DNA from: Siphlonurus alternatus
Lineage: Eukaryota > Arthropoda > Insecta > Ephemeroptera > Siphlonuridae
Direction: 5' to 3'
Assembly (NCBI GenBank): GCA_949825025.1
Contig: OX463778.1
Coordinates: forward strand, 9,662,733-9,726,732
Length of the DNA: 64,000 nt
Of the stretch, positions 21,214-34,400 are shown in pieces. The stretch's first letter is position 1. Every line of letters starts with the position of its first letter. The notes beneath the pieces were generated by a model that saw only the letters and a program-made list of their open reading frames with translations, made no database searches and was not told the origin of the DNA. Position numbers and translations under genes: made by a program.

Positions 21214-22787
21214 CAAGAGTTCACAAGTAGATCACGCGATTTCAAGGACGTTAGAGTTGGAGCGTTCAGCTCTCTGGCATTTAAATTTCGTTTCTCACCT
21301 CACGCAGTTTAATTCTTTCACCTCGTACTCGTATAGATAAATAGATATTATGACATTATGTACGTATTATTTATATAGAATATAGATAGTACCGTGATTA
21401 GATTAAATTGATTAATTATTATACTCTTTAACTTTAAACTCGATATAATCTTTATGTGGCAATTTATAATTTAGGGTACAAAATGTACGTAGTTAGGTAG
21501 TTAGTATATAATATAGTAACGTACTTATACTTACTAGTTATACCTACGTAGCCCAGTTTTTTTTTTTTTTTTTTTTTTAAATTTTAAATTACTAGATTAT
21601 CTAGTATATAACTATATAATTATATATAGTATTCTTTATAAGGTGGTATTTTCTATTTTGTGATTTGTACATTTGTATTTTGTATTATACTATTTGTAGT
21701 ATTTGTACTATTTATAATTTAAAGTATTTATAATTATTTATATTGCTTAATTATTAGAGTTATTAACTTATTACCTCTACATTTTAAATACAATATACAT
21801 TATTCAATATATATTAAAAATATTCAAATTAATTTAACAAAAATTTATTGGTTTAAAATTTGTAAATGTAATTCAATTTGCAATTGCGAATACACATAAC
21901 AATTTAAAACTAAATATTTGAATTACAGTATTATACTAATTACAGTCATGCTTAATTTCACATCCAAATTATCCGAAAGCAAAAGCTGAAATTCAGAAAT
22001 TCGATCGAAATTCGACTGTTGGTTTCGGATTGTAGAATATTTAAAATTACTGGATTTTCGGATATCCGGATATCCGATCAAAATTTCGGATATTTGAAAT
22101 CCGATCGAAGTTCGAATATCCGATCGGAGTTCGGATATCCGATTATCCGATCGGAGTTCGGATATCCGATTATCCGATCGGATATCGGATATCCGAACTC
22201 CGATCGGATATCGGATATCCGAAATTTCAAACGGATAATCGGATATCCGGATATCCGAAAATCCGACTATCCGGATATCCATTTCTCCAAAATCCGGATA
22301 TCCGGATAATAAAATATCCGAAAATCCGAAATCCGAAAATTTTCAACAGCACTACTCCACAGCACTATTATTACACACTCCACTTTCTTCAGAACCATAT
22401 TATCAGTGCTTCATAGGCACTTTAGTATTCTGCTTAATATGCATATAACAATACTGTACTTTTTAGTTACAAACAAGTTTATAAGTTTTATTTTAACATT
22501 GAATTCCTATAAGATAAAATGAGTTTGGTGCTGAAACCCCTAAAAAGAGTTACTAGAGCATGCTAGAACTCTAAACAAGGTAAAGGGAACTCTAAACTGG
22601 AGATTCTGGGCACAATTAAAATGCTCAGATTTATCACTAAACGCAGTTTGTATCATTATTTAGGCTGATGCTAACCGTGGTCAGTCAGAAGGCTGGATAT
22701 CTTTCTTTGTGAACCACCAACTCGCATCTCACAAAGTTTTAATCTGCACATCGTCTTCTTTTGTGGACCTGCAGCTCCAGCATATGG

Positions 22788-22987
22788 TCTCTCGTCCGGA
22801 ATAATGAGCTATCTGCTTACTATGATTCAGTTGCAGTAATGAGCTATCTGCTATTTCAGGTGAGTGCAATTATGAGCTGTAAATCAGTATAAAATAAAGC
22901 TCATAATTGCCTCAACTGAAATAGCAGATAGCTCATTATTGCAACGAGATCATGGTAGGAAGTTAGCTCATTATTCCGGATGAGGGA
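22788..22987. mobile_element. 200-bp palindromic MITE-like element (unit 2)
   Basis: Same element at the same place as 6661-6860. Confidence 0.7.
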
Positions 22988-23918
22988 CGATATCAGACAG
23001 GGGTAACTGAGAGCTGTCCTGAGTGTACTTGGACATAAAGTAGAACAAGTACATCTCGGAACAGCATGAAGAAAACTGCCTTGCTTGCTAGAGATGTAAC
23101 TCTATAAAACAGAGGGATGCAGAGATTTGAAATTTCAGGAGAGATAAGAAGAGCACTCAGTCTATTAATACAGTATCAAAAGAGTTTTGGTTCTCCACGC
23201 CTCCATAAGCTTTCTGGTTATGTCTCTAAATAAAACAGGAGTAAAATCTGTGGTGTACACACCATGTTGTGAAGACAAACCGTTGCCTCAGAATACAAAT
23301 CACATAACTACAAAATATTTGATGCAATTCTAAACCTTTTCACACTAGAACATAAGGGTCAAAGTTCTGTCAATTTATTTATTTTTAGTTACATGATTTG
23401 CATTCTGAGGTGACAAAACCTAATATGCATCTAATCAAACGTTTATTCCAGGATGTCCGTGAGCTGGTGCTGACTCCGAACCCGTCATATGCCCGTGAGA
23501 GAACTGGTGACATGGGGGAGTCCGGACGGTACGTGGACCACCGCACCGCCCCCTACTCCTGCCCTGTGATTGGCCTGGAGCTAAGCGGAAAGTTCCGCTT
23601 TGCCTTCCCCTGGAGCCGCGGCTGTGTAGTCTCTGAGAAGGCACTCAAGGCGGTGCCTTCAAAGCTCTGCCACAAGGTGAATAACAGAAGATGGCTGCAT
23701 TTAATAGAGACTTCAGGTCAGCTGATTTTTAGTTGTTCCCAGTGTTCCCACCTACCTATTTTTCAATAAGGAGCAACTTGCTGTTCTTTCTGGATATATT
23801 TTTGCTTTGCTTCTAAACTAAATTTCTAAATGTTATTAATCTAAACATTCTAAACATAAATTATTTTGAAAAATAAATACACTTTACCATAAATTGAAAT
23901 TATTATTTTATTTATTAA

Positions 23919-24271
23919 GGGTAAGGTAACGCCGCCAATGTTAAAAAAAATCCCTCACACAAAAATTCTGAAAAAAAAAAAAAAATTAAAATGTTCTCCT
24001 CTACACCCCCTATCAGTAGCTAAAATATCAGGTACACAAATTCAATCTATTTTTTGAGTTATGAATTTTTAAAGTTGACTACTTTAACATGGAGAAATGG
24101 AACTCCCATGTTAAATTAGTCAACTTTAAAAATCATAACTCAAAAACTAGATCGAATATGTATACCTGATATTTTAGCTACTGATAGGGGGTGTAGAGGA
24201 GAACATTTTAAAATTTTTTCAGAATTTTTGTGTGAGGGACTTTTTTAAACATTGGTGGCGTTACCTTACCC
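23919..24271. mobile_element. Palindromic TTAA MITE (unit 2)
   Basis: Same insertion as 7792-8143, with one extra A in the internal A run. Confidence 0.8.
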
Positions 24272-25472
24272 TTAAGAAATTTCCCATGCTTTTCATCAAG
24301 CTATAGAGTAATGATATTATGCATTTTAGACACTGTAAAGCTTAGCATGCATAATAAACTATTAATTAACGTTGCTTATAGTTATATTAAATATGATTGT
24401 AATGTTTCCTTAATTCACGTTGTGTTACTGGTTCATTATTAATAAAATTATTTATTGATATGACTAAACTAAATACATGTTAAATGATTTTTTTTTCATA
24501 TACTTTAATAAATAATGACTTTCAATATATTATGAAACAAAAATTTAGTTCAAAATACACAGACCACGGTATATAAATATTACATGGTGTAGATTCTATA
24601 GATACTTCTTTGCCAAATTCCTGTTTCTTGCCCACATTGCCAAAAGTATTGTTGGGTAATCAACACTTTTTTTTGTGTGTTTTTGCATTCTTCCAACACC
24701 AAGGCCTGCGCACTGCGAAGTGCGGGAAGAAAAATAGTAGTCCGTACCCCATTTGCTACATCATTGTAAAATTTAAATTAAATCCAATTGAAGTAGATTT
24801 TTGCACTCTATAGGCATAATTTCTAAACCTCTTATCTTGCCGTGTAAAAGTTTCAAAATTTTAGAACCAATTAATTCCTTCTTCCATGAAAAATTTGGGG
24901 TCAAAGTTGCATATAACTCAAAGGAATATTGGAATCTAGGACTACTACTATTTTAAAAACATTTGATATTATAGTGTGCAGGCCTTGCATGACAGCATTT
25001 TCAATTTGGTTTAGTATATATATAGTCACAATGTATCAACTGATATTTAATGTGAATAAATAAATAAATTGAGTGGTATAGAGGAAGTCCGGGAATAAGT
25101 AATAATATAAACACTATACATTCTTTTATAAGGAACAACTTTGAGTGAGTGCAATAACACTGTAAAAATGTCAACATGCAAATTTGTATCAGTGTTTAGT
25201 GCACAGGTTGCATCAACAATTTTTAATTGGTAAATACTGTATGCATACTTGTCATGGAATTTTATTAGGTAATCCCGTTAGGATTTTGCACAAGACTTAT
25301 TATTAGAAATATTTTAGGATAAGATCTTAAGGGCATACAGGCCTCAATTAAAAATTTGACAGTCACAGAGAGTTTTGCTTGAGTTGACAATCAACATTTG
25401 GCTTGTTTTTTTCGTATGTACGCGATGCAGCTGCATGAGCAGGGGCTGCAAAGTAAGGATGCAGGTCCTTGA

Positions 25473-25510
25473 TGACGTCAAAATGACGTCACAACACGCA
25501 ACCATATAAA
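25473..25510 (+). promoter_or_regulatory. Tandem CRE plus TATA candidate (unit 2)
   Basis: Same motifs and spacing as 9345-9382. Confidence 0.5.
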
Positions 25511-25800
25511 CGCCGCCAGTCTCCTATACCATGGCCAGTCTCTGTATTTTGTTACAGTTTGAAAGTTTATACTTCTGTAGCTAGAGTCCTTCGAAGAGAA
25601 AGACTTTTAGAGATTGGACAATTTTTTACTCTAAGGGTCTGATGATCTCTGAAGTTCCTGCTATGCATACTCATTTGACTCCATGATAATTCATACCATG
25701 GTGTCTGCATATACTGTATACACTATATAATGTGTATGATGTTTTCAAATTGACAGCTTCAAGTGTTTTAGAGGAAAAAATTATTTTTCCAATTTCCAAC

Positions 25801-25802
<2 letters not shown>

Positions 25803-25872
<70 letters not shown>
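25803..25872. repeat. (TA)n microsatellite (unit 2)
   Basis: About 35 TA dinucleotides, same length as unit 1. Confidence 0.95.
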
Positions 25873-25876
<4 letters not shown>

Positions 25877-26384
25877 GTGGCTTATGGAGAGCTATGACTT
25901 ATAAGATATGTAATTTTACTCACTTTTTACATTTGAAAAAAGAGAAAAGAGTTCTGAATTAACTTTTTGAAATAGAGCCGCATATATCATGGCAATGCAA
26001 AAGTTTGTACTTTTTAAATGAAGAGCTTTATTTTTTATATTATAGTTTAAAAAGAATTGCATTAGACTTTCATTCCTCCCCTATACAATAGCTCCTTGTG
26101 CTTGTACTGTCCTGTGTTACAATTAAGAGACTCAGCCTACAGTTTTGGACCTCGCCCCATGATGTACTTGATGTTTGGTGTCCCTCACATTGCACTGTCC
26201 TGTTTGTCATCAGGAGTTCCGGTGGCATATGATGGCGCTTAAGCCGTGGTAAATCTTATAATAACAAAAAACAACAAAAATAATTTTCAGTTTGTTTATT
26301 TTACAAAAAAAAAAAAGAACATGTTTAAAACAACTGTTTTAATAACTATATCTAACTCTTGTAATGTAGCATGATTTCATCATT

Positions 26385-28954
26385 TTAGTCCCTCTTAACA
26401 AGCTGCTTGACCCTGTTACACGCTCTGAGAGTGCGGGATGGGATGCTTTCCTTCTCGGGCTGCTGGCTGGGCGGCTTCTTCTTACTCTGAATTTTCACCA
26501 CCTCCTGTTGTTTTGTTGCTTGCTCCTGCTTTTTGCGATGGGTGGCCTTGAGCTCCAGCTTTAACTTTTCATTCTCAACTTGAATTCCTTCTTTTTCATG
26601 TTTTAAATTTTTTATTAGATTATTTTGATTTTCAGTTTCATTATGAAGTTCTTTGCATTTATCTTTCAGTTGCTTGTTCATTCTGATGTGCTTCATAACT
26701 TTTGTGATTAATCCTTGATTTTTAAGCCTCAAGCTAGTACATTCCTTTGCATTTTCTATAGCGTCAGACGTTTTTTGAGCCATGTCTTTATTATATGACA
26801 GTTGAAGGTCATTTATTTTTTTTATAAACTTTTTATTTACAACTTGCAACTTTTCTATCTTTAATTCTCTCTGAGCCAGTAGCATGCTGATCTCATGATT
26901 TTCCTTCGCCATCTTTTTGGCATTGGATGAGAGCAAAGCTTCAACGCACTTCAGTCTCTCTGCTTGAATGTAAAACTTTCGTCGTTGCGACGACTCCGAG
27001 ACAAGGTCGCCTCGTAGTTTGTGGTAATCTGCTGTTAATGTGCAGAATCTGCTCCGCAGGTCAGCTTGAATTTTCATGACAATTTCATTTTGTTTTTCCA
27101 GTACTTGTTTTGTTTCTTGAGAAGTTATCAACTCTTTTCTCAACATTGTAAGCTCTTCATCCAGTTTATTTTGCAGTTATCTGTCAAGTGGCGTAGTTTT
27201 TCATTCTGGGAGCTTTTCTCCATCTCCAGTAATGCTAACTGATTTGTTGCTTCATGGAGTAATGAATTTTCATTAGTTAGCTCATTCATAGACTTTATCA
27301 AATTTGTTTTCTCCTCTTCCACAGATAATAATTTTTTTGTACTAGTTTTTATTTTTATTTCTAATTGTTCCAAGTCATTCTCCAATAGCTTACATTTTCC
27401 CATTAATTCATTGTTATGTTGGTTAAATTTTTCTGCAAGATTTTTTAATTTTGTGCATTCATTTACTGATACTCCCAATGATTGATGTACATTGTTTAGT
27501 GTATCGCAATGCTGCTCTGTTAAGGCAATTTTTTTTTCTTTTTGTGAAAGGTTATTATTTAATACCTTTATGTGATGTTCAAGATTTAATATATTTTGAG
27601 CTTGATCTTGATTTTCCTTGTGTAATTTTTCAGATGCTATGTTCAACCTTTTTATTACTTCTTCACATTTATTCAACTTTGCTGTTAACATGTCATGTTC
27701 CTGCTGTAAATTTGTGAACTGTACTCTTTTCATATTTAGCTCAATATTTTTTATTCCAAGTTCTTTTTCTGTTACCTTGATATGCTGTATTGCTATTTCC
27801 TTTTCATGCATTATCTTATTTTTTGCTGCAATAGCTTCTTTGTACTCACTCAGATGTTTAGAAAGCTGTTTTTGTAGCTCGGACTCAATTTTTTTCTGCG
27901 CGTTTACTTGCAATTTATGAGTTGTTATAGTTTCCTCGAGTTTTTCTTGCAAACTGTCACTCTGAGACTTCAGGTTGTCTCTTTCCTCCAGCTTGTGACG
28001 TGCCTCGTTGGCTTCTTTTTGCAGTACAATGTTTTCACCACTAAGTCTACTCTTTTCTGCAGCACTTGCATCAGCTAAAATTTTCAGGTCATCAAATAAT
28101 TTTACAAACGTTGATATTTCTTGTATTTTCTCATCTCTGTCTTGAGTAACCTTTTCTAATTTTCTTTTTAAATCATCACACTTCTTTCTATTGACACTTT
28201 CGTCATGTTCCATTAAATTCAATATTTTTAATTTCTCTGTTTCAAGAATGATTATTTTTTGTTCAAATAATGAAATCTCTTTTTTTAGAGTTTCAGTATG
28301 TTCAGCCTTCTGTGAGAACTGTTGTGACATTATATTTTGTAGTTCTTCTTTTGCTTCGGAAAGTTTTTCCTGCAGGCTTTCTTTGCATTGCTTCAATTCG
28401 TTCTCCTTGATTTCCATGTCAGTTTTGTTTTTAGCATCTAGTTCATGATAATTTGAAGCAAGCTTTGACAACATTTGTTTCAGTACATGGTTTTTGTAAT
28501 TAACTTTTTCTGTCATATTTTTTTCTTCATTTATTTCTGCTTCTTTTTTTTGTAACTGCCTAGTTAGGTTTTCCATTGCACCAATATATTTTGATTCATT
28601 TGCATCTAACTTGCACGTTGGTAGAATTATTTTCTTTGATATTTCTTTGTTTAAAAAATTAATACTGTTTCCTTCTATTGCTTTTAAATCTTTGAATAAT
28701 TTGTTTTTAATTTTTATTAATTTGTTGACATGGTTTAGATTTTTTTTGCATTTCTTCAGATTTTTTGTTGCTTTAATTAAATACACTAGTTTCTCAATTT
28801 CTAGTCTAATTTTTATGCAAATCATAATTTTTCGTTCTTCCTCTTGCTCTTGCATTTTTTGTTGATCATCCTCGTTGATGCACCTTAATGTTGAACAAAG
28901 TTCTGCACCTTCGTAGTTATCCGCGGGACACTGAAACATATTTATACTTTCCAT
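26385..28954 (-). pseudogene. Intronless coiled-coil protein gene, frameshifted (unit 2)
   Basis: Carries the same 2-base insertion as unit 1 (near 27169) and the same EEEKTNL variant. The frames are 28954-27140 and 27146-26385. Sharing both changes shows that the copies in units 1 and 2 descend from one frameshifted parent. Confidence 0.8.
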
Positions 28955-28972
28955 GGATAGCTAGTCGATGTA

Positions 28973-29188
28973 AAAATCTCCTCAGCCAGTCAAGGCAAAG
29001 GAGATTTTCTTTACAGCAAATTGTGAAATATTAAGAAAAGGAAAAAGTTTGTCGGCCAACAAAGGCGAACAACACTTTCAAAAATCTCCTCAGCCAGTCA
29101 AGGCAAAGGAGATTTTTTTTACAACGAATTGGGAAATATCAAGAAAAGTAAAAAGCTTGTTGGCCAGCAAAGGCGAACAACACTTTTC
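28973..29188 (-). repeat. 108-bp leader repeats (unit 2)
   Basis: Same two-unit block as 12845-13060, 18 bp upstream of the coiled-coil ATG. Confidence 0.75.
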
Positions 29189-30212
29189 ACTTATAAAATT
29201 TAAACTTTAAAAGTCAAATTTTTAGGTAGTTAATCAATTTGTAGTTGAACGATTTTAGTTGCGACTGATCCACTCGACTACAACAGGAGAATTAAAAGCT
29301 CTGAGATCTATAATAGGCGCAACAATTAAAAGTTTGTTTGATTTTTCAAAACTAAAACCTATAAATGCGCAACAATTAAAGTTTGTTGATTTTTTAAAAT
29401 TGAAATTAAGAATGAACAATAAATAAACCAATTGTTATCGCGCGTATAATTAGTATTATATAAAAGCAAGCACAAATGTCAATATATATCTTGTATGTAT
29501 CTCCTTCTATTTAAATAATTTTATAAATGAAAATATAATTAATGATTAGAAAATAAACGTGCGTGCCATATTAATATATATTACATGGAAACGCGCGCGG
29601 CATCAGCGATATATTAATTCTCACGGCGAGTGGTGATAATTTTTTGTTTCATGTTTAATATATATGTAGACGTCTCAGTAAAAATTACGTTGATAATATG
29701 AGTGCTGTATTTGAATAGCTAGCTTGACCTATATATAGGCCGGGTGAGTAAAATACGTAGTGTACGTTGTTCAAATTAATTCACATTTTTTTGCGGAGAG
29801 TCGGTGGTCGGTGAACATTATATATACTGTTTGAATTTCCCATGCAATCACAAGGTTGGCTTTATTTTTCATATGTATAAGTTATAGACGTACTGTATAA
29901 AATTTGGAGCGGGTGGGGGGGACAGCTAGGGGGCAATTAAGATTACTCTACACTCTACACGCTCTACATAAGGTTTGACGCTCTGCCATCTTGGCGCAGC
30001 TTTTGTTAGGGCCTGTGTGTGACGTCACGACCAATCACTGACTGCATGCCACGAAATAGGCTCGAGAGTGACTTTTCTCTCTGATTGGTCCTGCGCAAAC
30101 TGGACGAAAATATGAACCTATTAAGCGTCCAACCTTAGGAAAGTAGATAGTAGAGTTAAGGATTTTAAACCTAAACTACGAGCTTTTTCTAGAAGTCGCG
30201 AAACCAGTAACG

Positions 30213-30405
30213 CCCTCTCTGATTGGCCGTGACGTCACTGAGCCAAACCCCCTCCACTTACTTAGCCTGGCTCTGCCAGGGTTAAAAGTTGCGACTTCTG
30301 TTTTGCGCCTAAACAGAAGTCGCAACTCCAAAGTCGCAACTTTTAACCCTGGCAGAGCCAGGCTAAGGGGTTTGGCTCAGTGACGTCACGGCCAATCAGA
30401 AAGGG
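30213..30405. repeat. CRE/CCAAT palindrome, unit 3
   Basis: Identical in layout to the unit 2 copy, with the short left arm and the SINE-like insertion to the right. Confidence 0.85.
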
Positions 30406-30479
30406 CGTGACGTCACTGAGCCAAACCAACGTTCCTTTATACGTTCCTTTTTTTTTGTTCCTTTCGCGGTACAATGGGG

Positions 30480-31087
30480 GGATCGTCCAAAATGGCTGAG
30501 TGCTTGCAACACTGTCGTCCGACGCTCCGCTCAAATTGTCTGTCCTCATCCTGGTAACTATCCCCATCCTATCTATTTATTAATCATCTTGATCTCTATC
30601 CTTTTCCTCAGCCAATTTGATTCATAATTATCACTTTTCGCCTCACCGCACCCCCATAATCACTACTCTTGATCCTGCTCACGGTTGGGCTACAGGTCCC
30701 AACACGTTGAGAATTTCAAACTACCTGTGACATCCTTCATGTTGGCGCCACATCATCAACCAACATTATCCCACCCCACACCACATAGTCAACGGCCAAC
30801 AAATTCATCCAATTCCCAGCGTGGTCTTGGTTGTTCCACGGTAAAACGTGGTCGGCGGCAAGAAGTGGCACGCTGTCCCGCTTCCCATTATCACCTTGCG
30901 TCCCTCGTCCCATAATCACCCTATCCATTGTTCATCCATTTTCAACCCTTTTACCTTTTTTAAATTCTTAACCACATGAACAATTTACATAAGTATTACC
31001 ACAACATAGTCCAAACTTACTTAGTACCTGGGTGTATAGCTGTTTAACAACGGCTTATTCTCAAAAAAGAAACAAGAAGAAGAAGAA
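30480..31087 (+). mobile_element. SINE-like retroposon, 608 bp (unit 3)
   Basis: Same insertion at the same base as in unit 2, with the same duplication, hence inherited by duplication rather than inserted independently. Confidence 0.8.
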
Positions 31088-31472
31088 GCGGTACAATGGG
31101 GCCTGAGAATTTAACGAAATTGACGCACGAAATGCGTGCGTGTCTTAACCTGTATAAAGAAACCTTGAGCCAAACCCCCTATCCACTTACTTAGCCTGGC
31201 TCTGCCAGGGTTAAAAGTTGCGACTTTGGAGTTGCATGCGACTTCTGTTTAGGCGCAAAACAGAAAGCTCGTAGTTTCAGCCTTATATGTACTTACAAAA
31301 CCCTTATGTAATAACATATTATATAATATAGTGCTAGACTGCAATGTGACTCAAGTTGTTTGTAAAAATTAGCTTTCTTTGTGGGGATAGAGTTGTTTGA
31401 ATTTTTAGGTGTTAGAGGGGGTTTGAGAATTAGTCAACTTAAATTCTTTCTTGTTGGTTATTGCATATGCAG

Positions 31473-34400
31473 CTGTGGTGAGTGATGTACGTTCGCTCGC
31501 TCGGGGGTGGAGAGGGCCTGTGACCGCATCTCGATCGCTGCTCCTCCAGGAGATGAGGGAGAAGAGCAACCCCTCCCACTTCCTCTCTGTGCCGGTGAAC
31601 ACTCCGCGGCCTCCGCGCGGAGATCATCTCTGCCTTCTCAAGTTTCAAGGTGACCTCAAATGGACACTATTCTAATTAGACAGGAATGAGGCATTGTCAT
31701 ACTGGGGGGTTTTGAGTCCCTCACCGCAAATTTGGTCATGCAAGGTAAATAGTAAAATATGTAGAAAACAGTGCATGCATATATGCAATGAAATGAAATA
31801 ATCTTTATTTAGCTTTCGCTATTCAGTACAAATATAGTTTATATATTGTTTTAATTAAACAATATAAAACAAGTGGTTCATAAAATTTATGATAGTTCAT
31901 AGAATTTTATGCCTATATACAGTACAATATTTATTAGGATACAAAAACCATCTTAATAATTATACATTTTATAGTTACCAATTATAAATGCATATGCATA
32001 TTAATGCATGCATGGTACCATGTAATGACCTAGCTTTCTAATTGTATTTCCCTCTCCATCCAATAACAAAAATGCACTAAAATTATCCTCGTCTGATTTG
32101 TTTGTTTTTTTCCTTGCTGTATATAAATGTGGACTCTTTTCAACAAATTAGTAATCAATAAATATGGAACTGAACCTCAATTATAGCTATTATTTTGGAT
32201 CAAAAATATATGCAACCAATATAATTATATTAAGTTTTAATATTGTTATTTGGCGTCCATTCATATTCTTTTTTACAGCGCCAACTGCTTGCCCTGGGGG
32301 TGGACTTGAAGCTGTTCCAGAATCCTGCATGCCTCCATCTCACGCTGGCCACCTTCACCGTTCTTGACCAATCAGAGCTGGTCAAGGTCAGCAATGCCGT
32401 GCAAGAATTTGTCGACCAGGAGGTCAAGTGAGTTCATTATAGTAAAAATTCATTAACCTCGATATCATGATTAAATGTGTGTATAAAAATATCTGCAGGT
32501 AGCCAACTTCCAATTTTGTGTCTATATATAAAATATTAAAATTTAATGTTGTATGTATCTTATATCTGAACACACTGTACTGAAAGTTTAATTTATTGTG
32601 ACACACTTATCTCATCTGTATAGCTAGTGGCCATAAATTCAGTTTTAAATTTAAAATTTTGTGACAAACTTATAAAATCATCTGCATTATTAATACTGTA
32701 TTAAAAAAAAAAAAAAAAAAAAAAACTATTATTGCATGGTTGTAAAGGTAAAATGTAAGCCTATAAATTAAGTAAATAAACTAGATTTAATTCACTGCAT
32801 ATATGGGAGCCAAAATTCAACTGTTTTTAAGAAGTTTCTCAATGAGAGGAGGAGACGGGGGGTGGGGGAGATTGGACCTGATCCAGAGTGCTGGAAATCG
32901 TACTTTGAAAACCTTAAAATCTGGGCCTTATAAAAATAGCTACTATAATAAATACTGTATATTCTGGTACACATGTCCTGTGGCTTGCTCGAATCCAGGA
33001 CGCTGACCAAAGGCAAGCCCCTCATATGTTCCGTGTGCGAGGGTTGAAGATCATGTGTGACGACCCCTCGTGTGTGGACATTCTTTACGGCTGCGTGGAG
33101 GAGGATAAATGCGGAACTCTGCTGCAGCGCATCGCAGACAAGGCCAACAAAGTGCTCGAGAAGACAGGTGTGTATGTTGATGTGGACGTTGATTATTAAT
33201 TGCTATTAGTTATTTTGTAATCAGAAACAAAAATTGTGTGTATTTTAATGTATTCATAATTATGATAATTCTAGATATCCTTTAGAATGATTTTTCTTTA
33301 CACTCCAAAAGTTGCAACTTTATAAATTAATTGCTAGATATATGAGCTCTTAATTAATACTAAATATTATGCTTATGAATATTACATAAATTTAAATTCA
33401 TTATCTGCAATTTTAAAGTTATTATGGTGTCAGTTAACACTTGTTAGTATATACTTAAAGTCTATTCATCCAGGAAATTAATTAGGTTTACCTTTTATTA
33501 AATATTGATCGAGTTTTTCCTATCCACGTACACGCAACGCTAATTATTTAATTTTTACTTTACCGCAATCTCCTTTACTCAGAATTAATTGAGTATTAAA
33601 ATACTAAAATAAAATTAAAAATTTAAATAGTTTTAACTGACAACTTGTATATAAATTAAGATATTTTACTGTACATAGTGTAAATATTATGGCTGCATGT
33701 AAATTCACAATTTTCTATAAGTAATGGTAATAAAATTTGAACAGAAAATCACATTTGTATAAACTAGCAAGTTATAATAATTATTTTAACACATTGTGGG
33801 GGAAAAGAGAATTTTTAAGAAATATTATTTGTATCTAGAATGCTCTTCCATTTTTTTTTTTTTTTTTTTTTTTTTACTTGATAATATTGTAATAGAATCT
33901 TATTATTATTATTATTATTATTATTATAACAAATATGGGTAATATTATTAAATACATATACATAAGACTGCCAGCTTCTAAACTGTCTCTTTGATTTTCT
34001 GACAGTCTACCTTTCAGGTGTATTCTGACAATTAGTATAATTATATTTAATTAGTTAATTAATTGATTATTGATATAGTAATTAAATAATTTAATAGAGA
34101 CTATTAAAATTGAATAAATTGTTGTAAAATGATTTAAAATTTATTAACAAGTTTATATTTGTGTAAAGTGTACATAATTTTATCTTTACAAATAAGAAAT
34201 TATTGAAAAAGTAAAAAAAAAAAAAATGTCAGCCAGTAATGCCATGGGAGTTATCATCAACCTCAAAATTTACTATTGCAGAAAGGTATAGATTGTGCAA
34301 ACCTATGCTACTCTGATTTTTTTCAGGTTTTTTAGAACCTGAGAACTTTTTTTAGTATTTTTAAAAAAATATTAAAAGTTACACAGAGAAATTGACGCCT

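Larger units (their letters stand above)
20088..22354. mobile_element. hAT-like non-autonomous DNA transposon with ATCCGGAT arrays (unit 2)
   Basis: 2267 bp flanked by the 8-bp duplication CTCCACAG (20080-20087 and 22355-22362). The duplication fits the hAT preference nTnnnnAn, and unit 1 shows the empty site at 6229-6236. The terminal inverted repeats are TAGTGCTGTTGA and its complement, matching the hAT YAGNG start. Both subterminal regions (20098-20436 and 22049-22345) are dense arrays of the self-complementary words ATCCGGAT and GGATATCC, spaced by GAAACTGATTTCG on the left side. No transposase frame exists; the interior is AT-rich and holds a nested MITE and a near-perfect hairpin. Confidence 0.88.
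19534..23676 (+). pseudogene. RTF2: RTF2-like gene fragment (unit 2), intron carries hAT-like element
   Basis: Exon 1 at 19534-19602 and the 75-codon exon at 23452-23676; the weak middle-exon candidate starts at 22664. The intron after exon 1 is enlarged by the 2267-bp hAT-like insertion. The recognised exons encode the same residues as in unit 1. Confidence 0.78.
13215..29342. repeat. Tandem segmental duplication, unit 2 (16.1 kb)
   Basis: Full-length direct repeat of unit 1. The extra length is the 608-bp SINE-like insertion (14352-14959) and the 2267-bp hAT-like insertion (20088-22354), each with its target-site duplication. The coiled-coil gene has the same 2-bp frameshift as unit 1. Small markers left of the TA tract match unit 3, for example GGTATCGG at 19345 where units 1 and 4 have GATATCGG. 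Confidence 0.97.

Noticed and set aside
20098..22345. Regular short repeats as a CRISPR array
   Set aside because: The repeats are palindromic 8-10 mers without unique spacers of constant length, inside a transposon in a eukaryotic genome.
20088..22354. Open frames of 96-119 codons rich in SDIRISG and GYP motifs
   Set aside because: They are translations of the ATCCGGAT arrays on both strands. They show no transposase signature and simply mirror the repeat.
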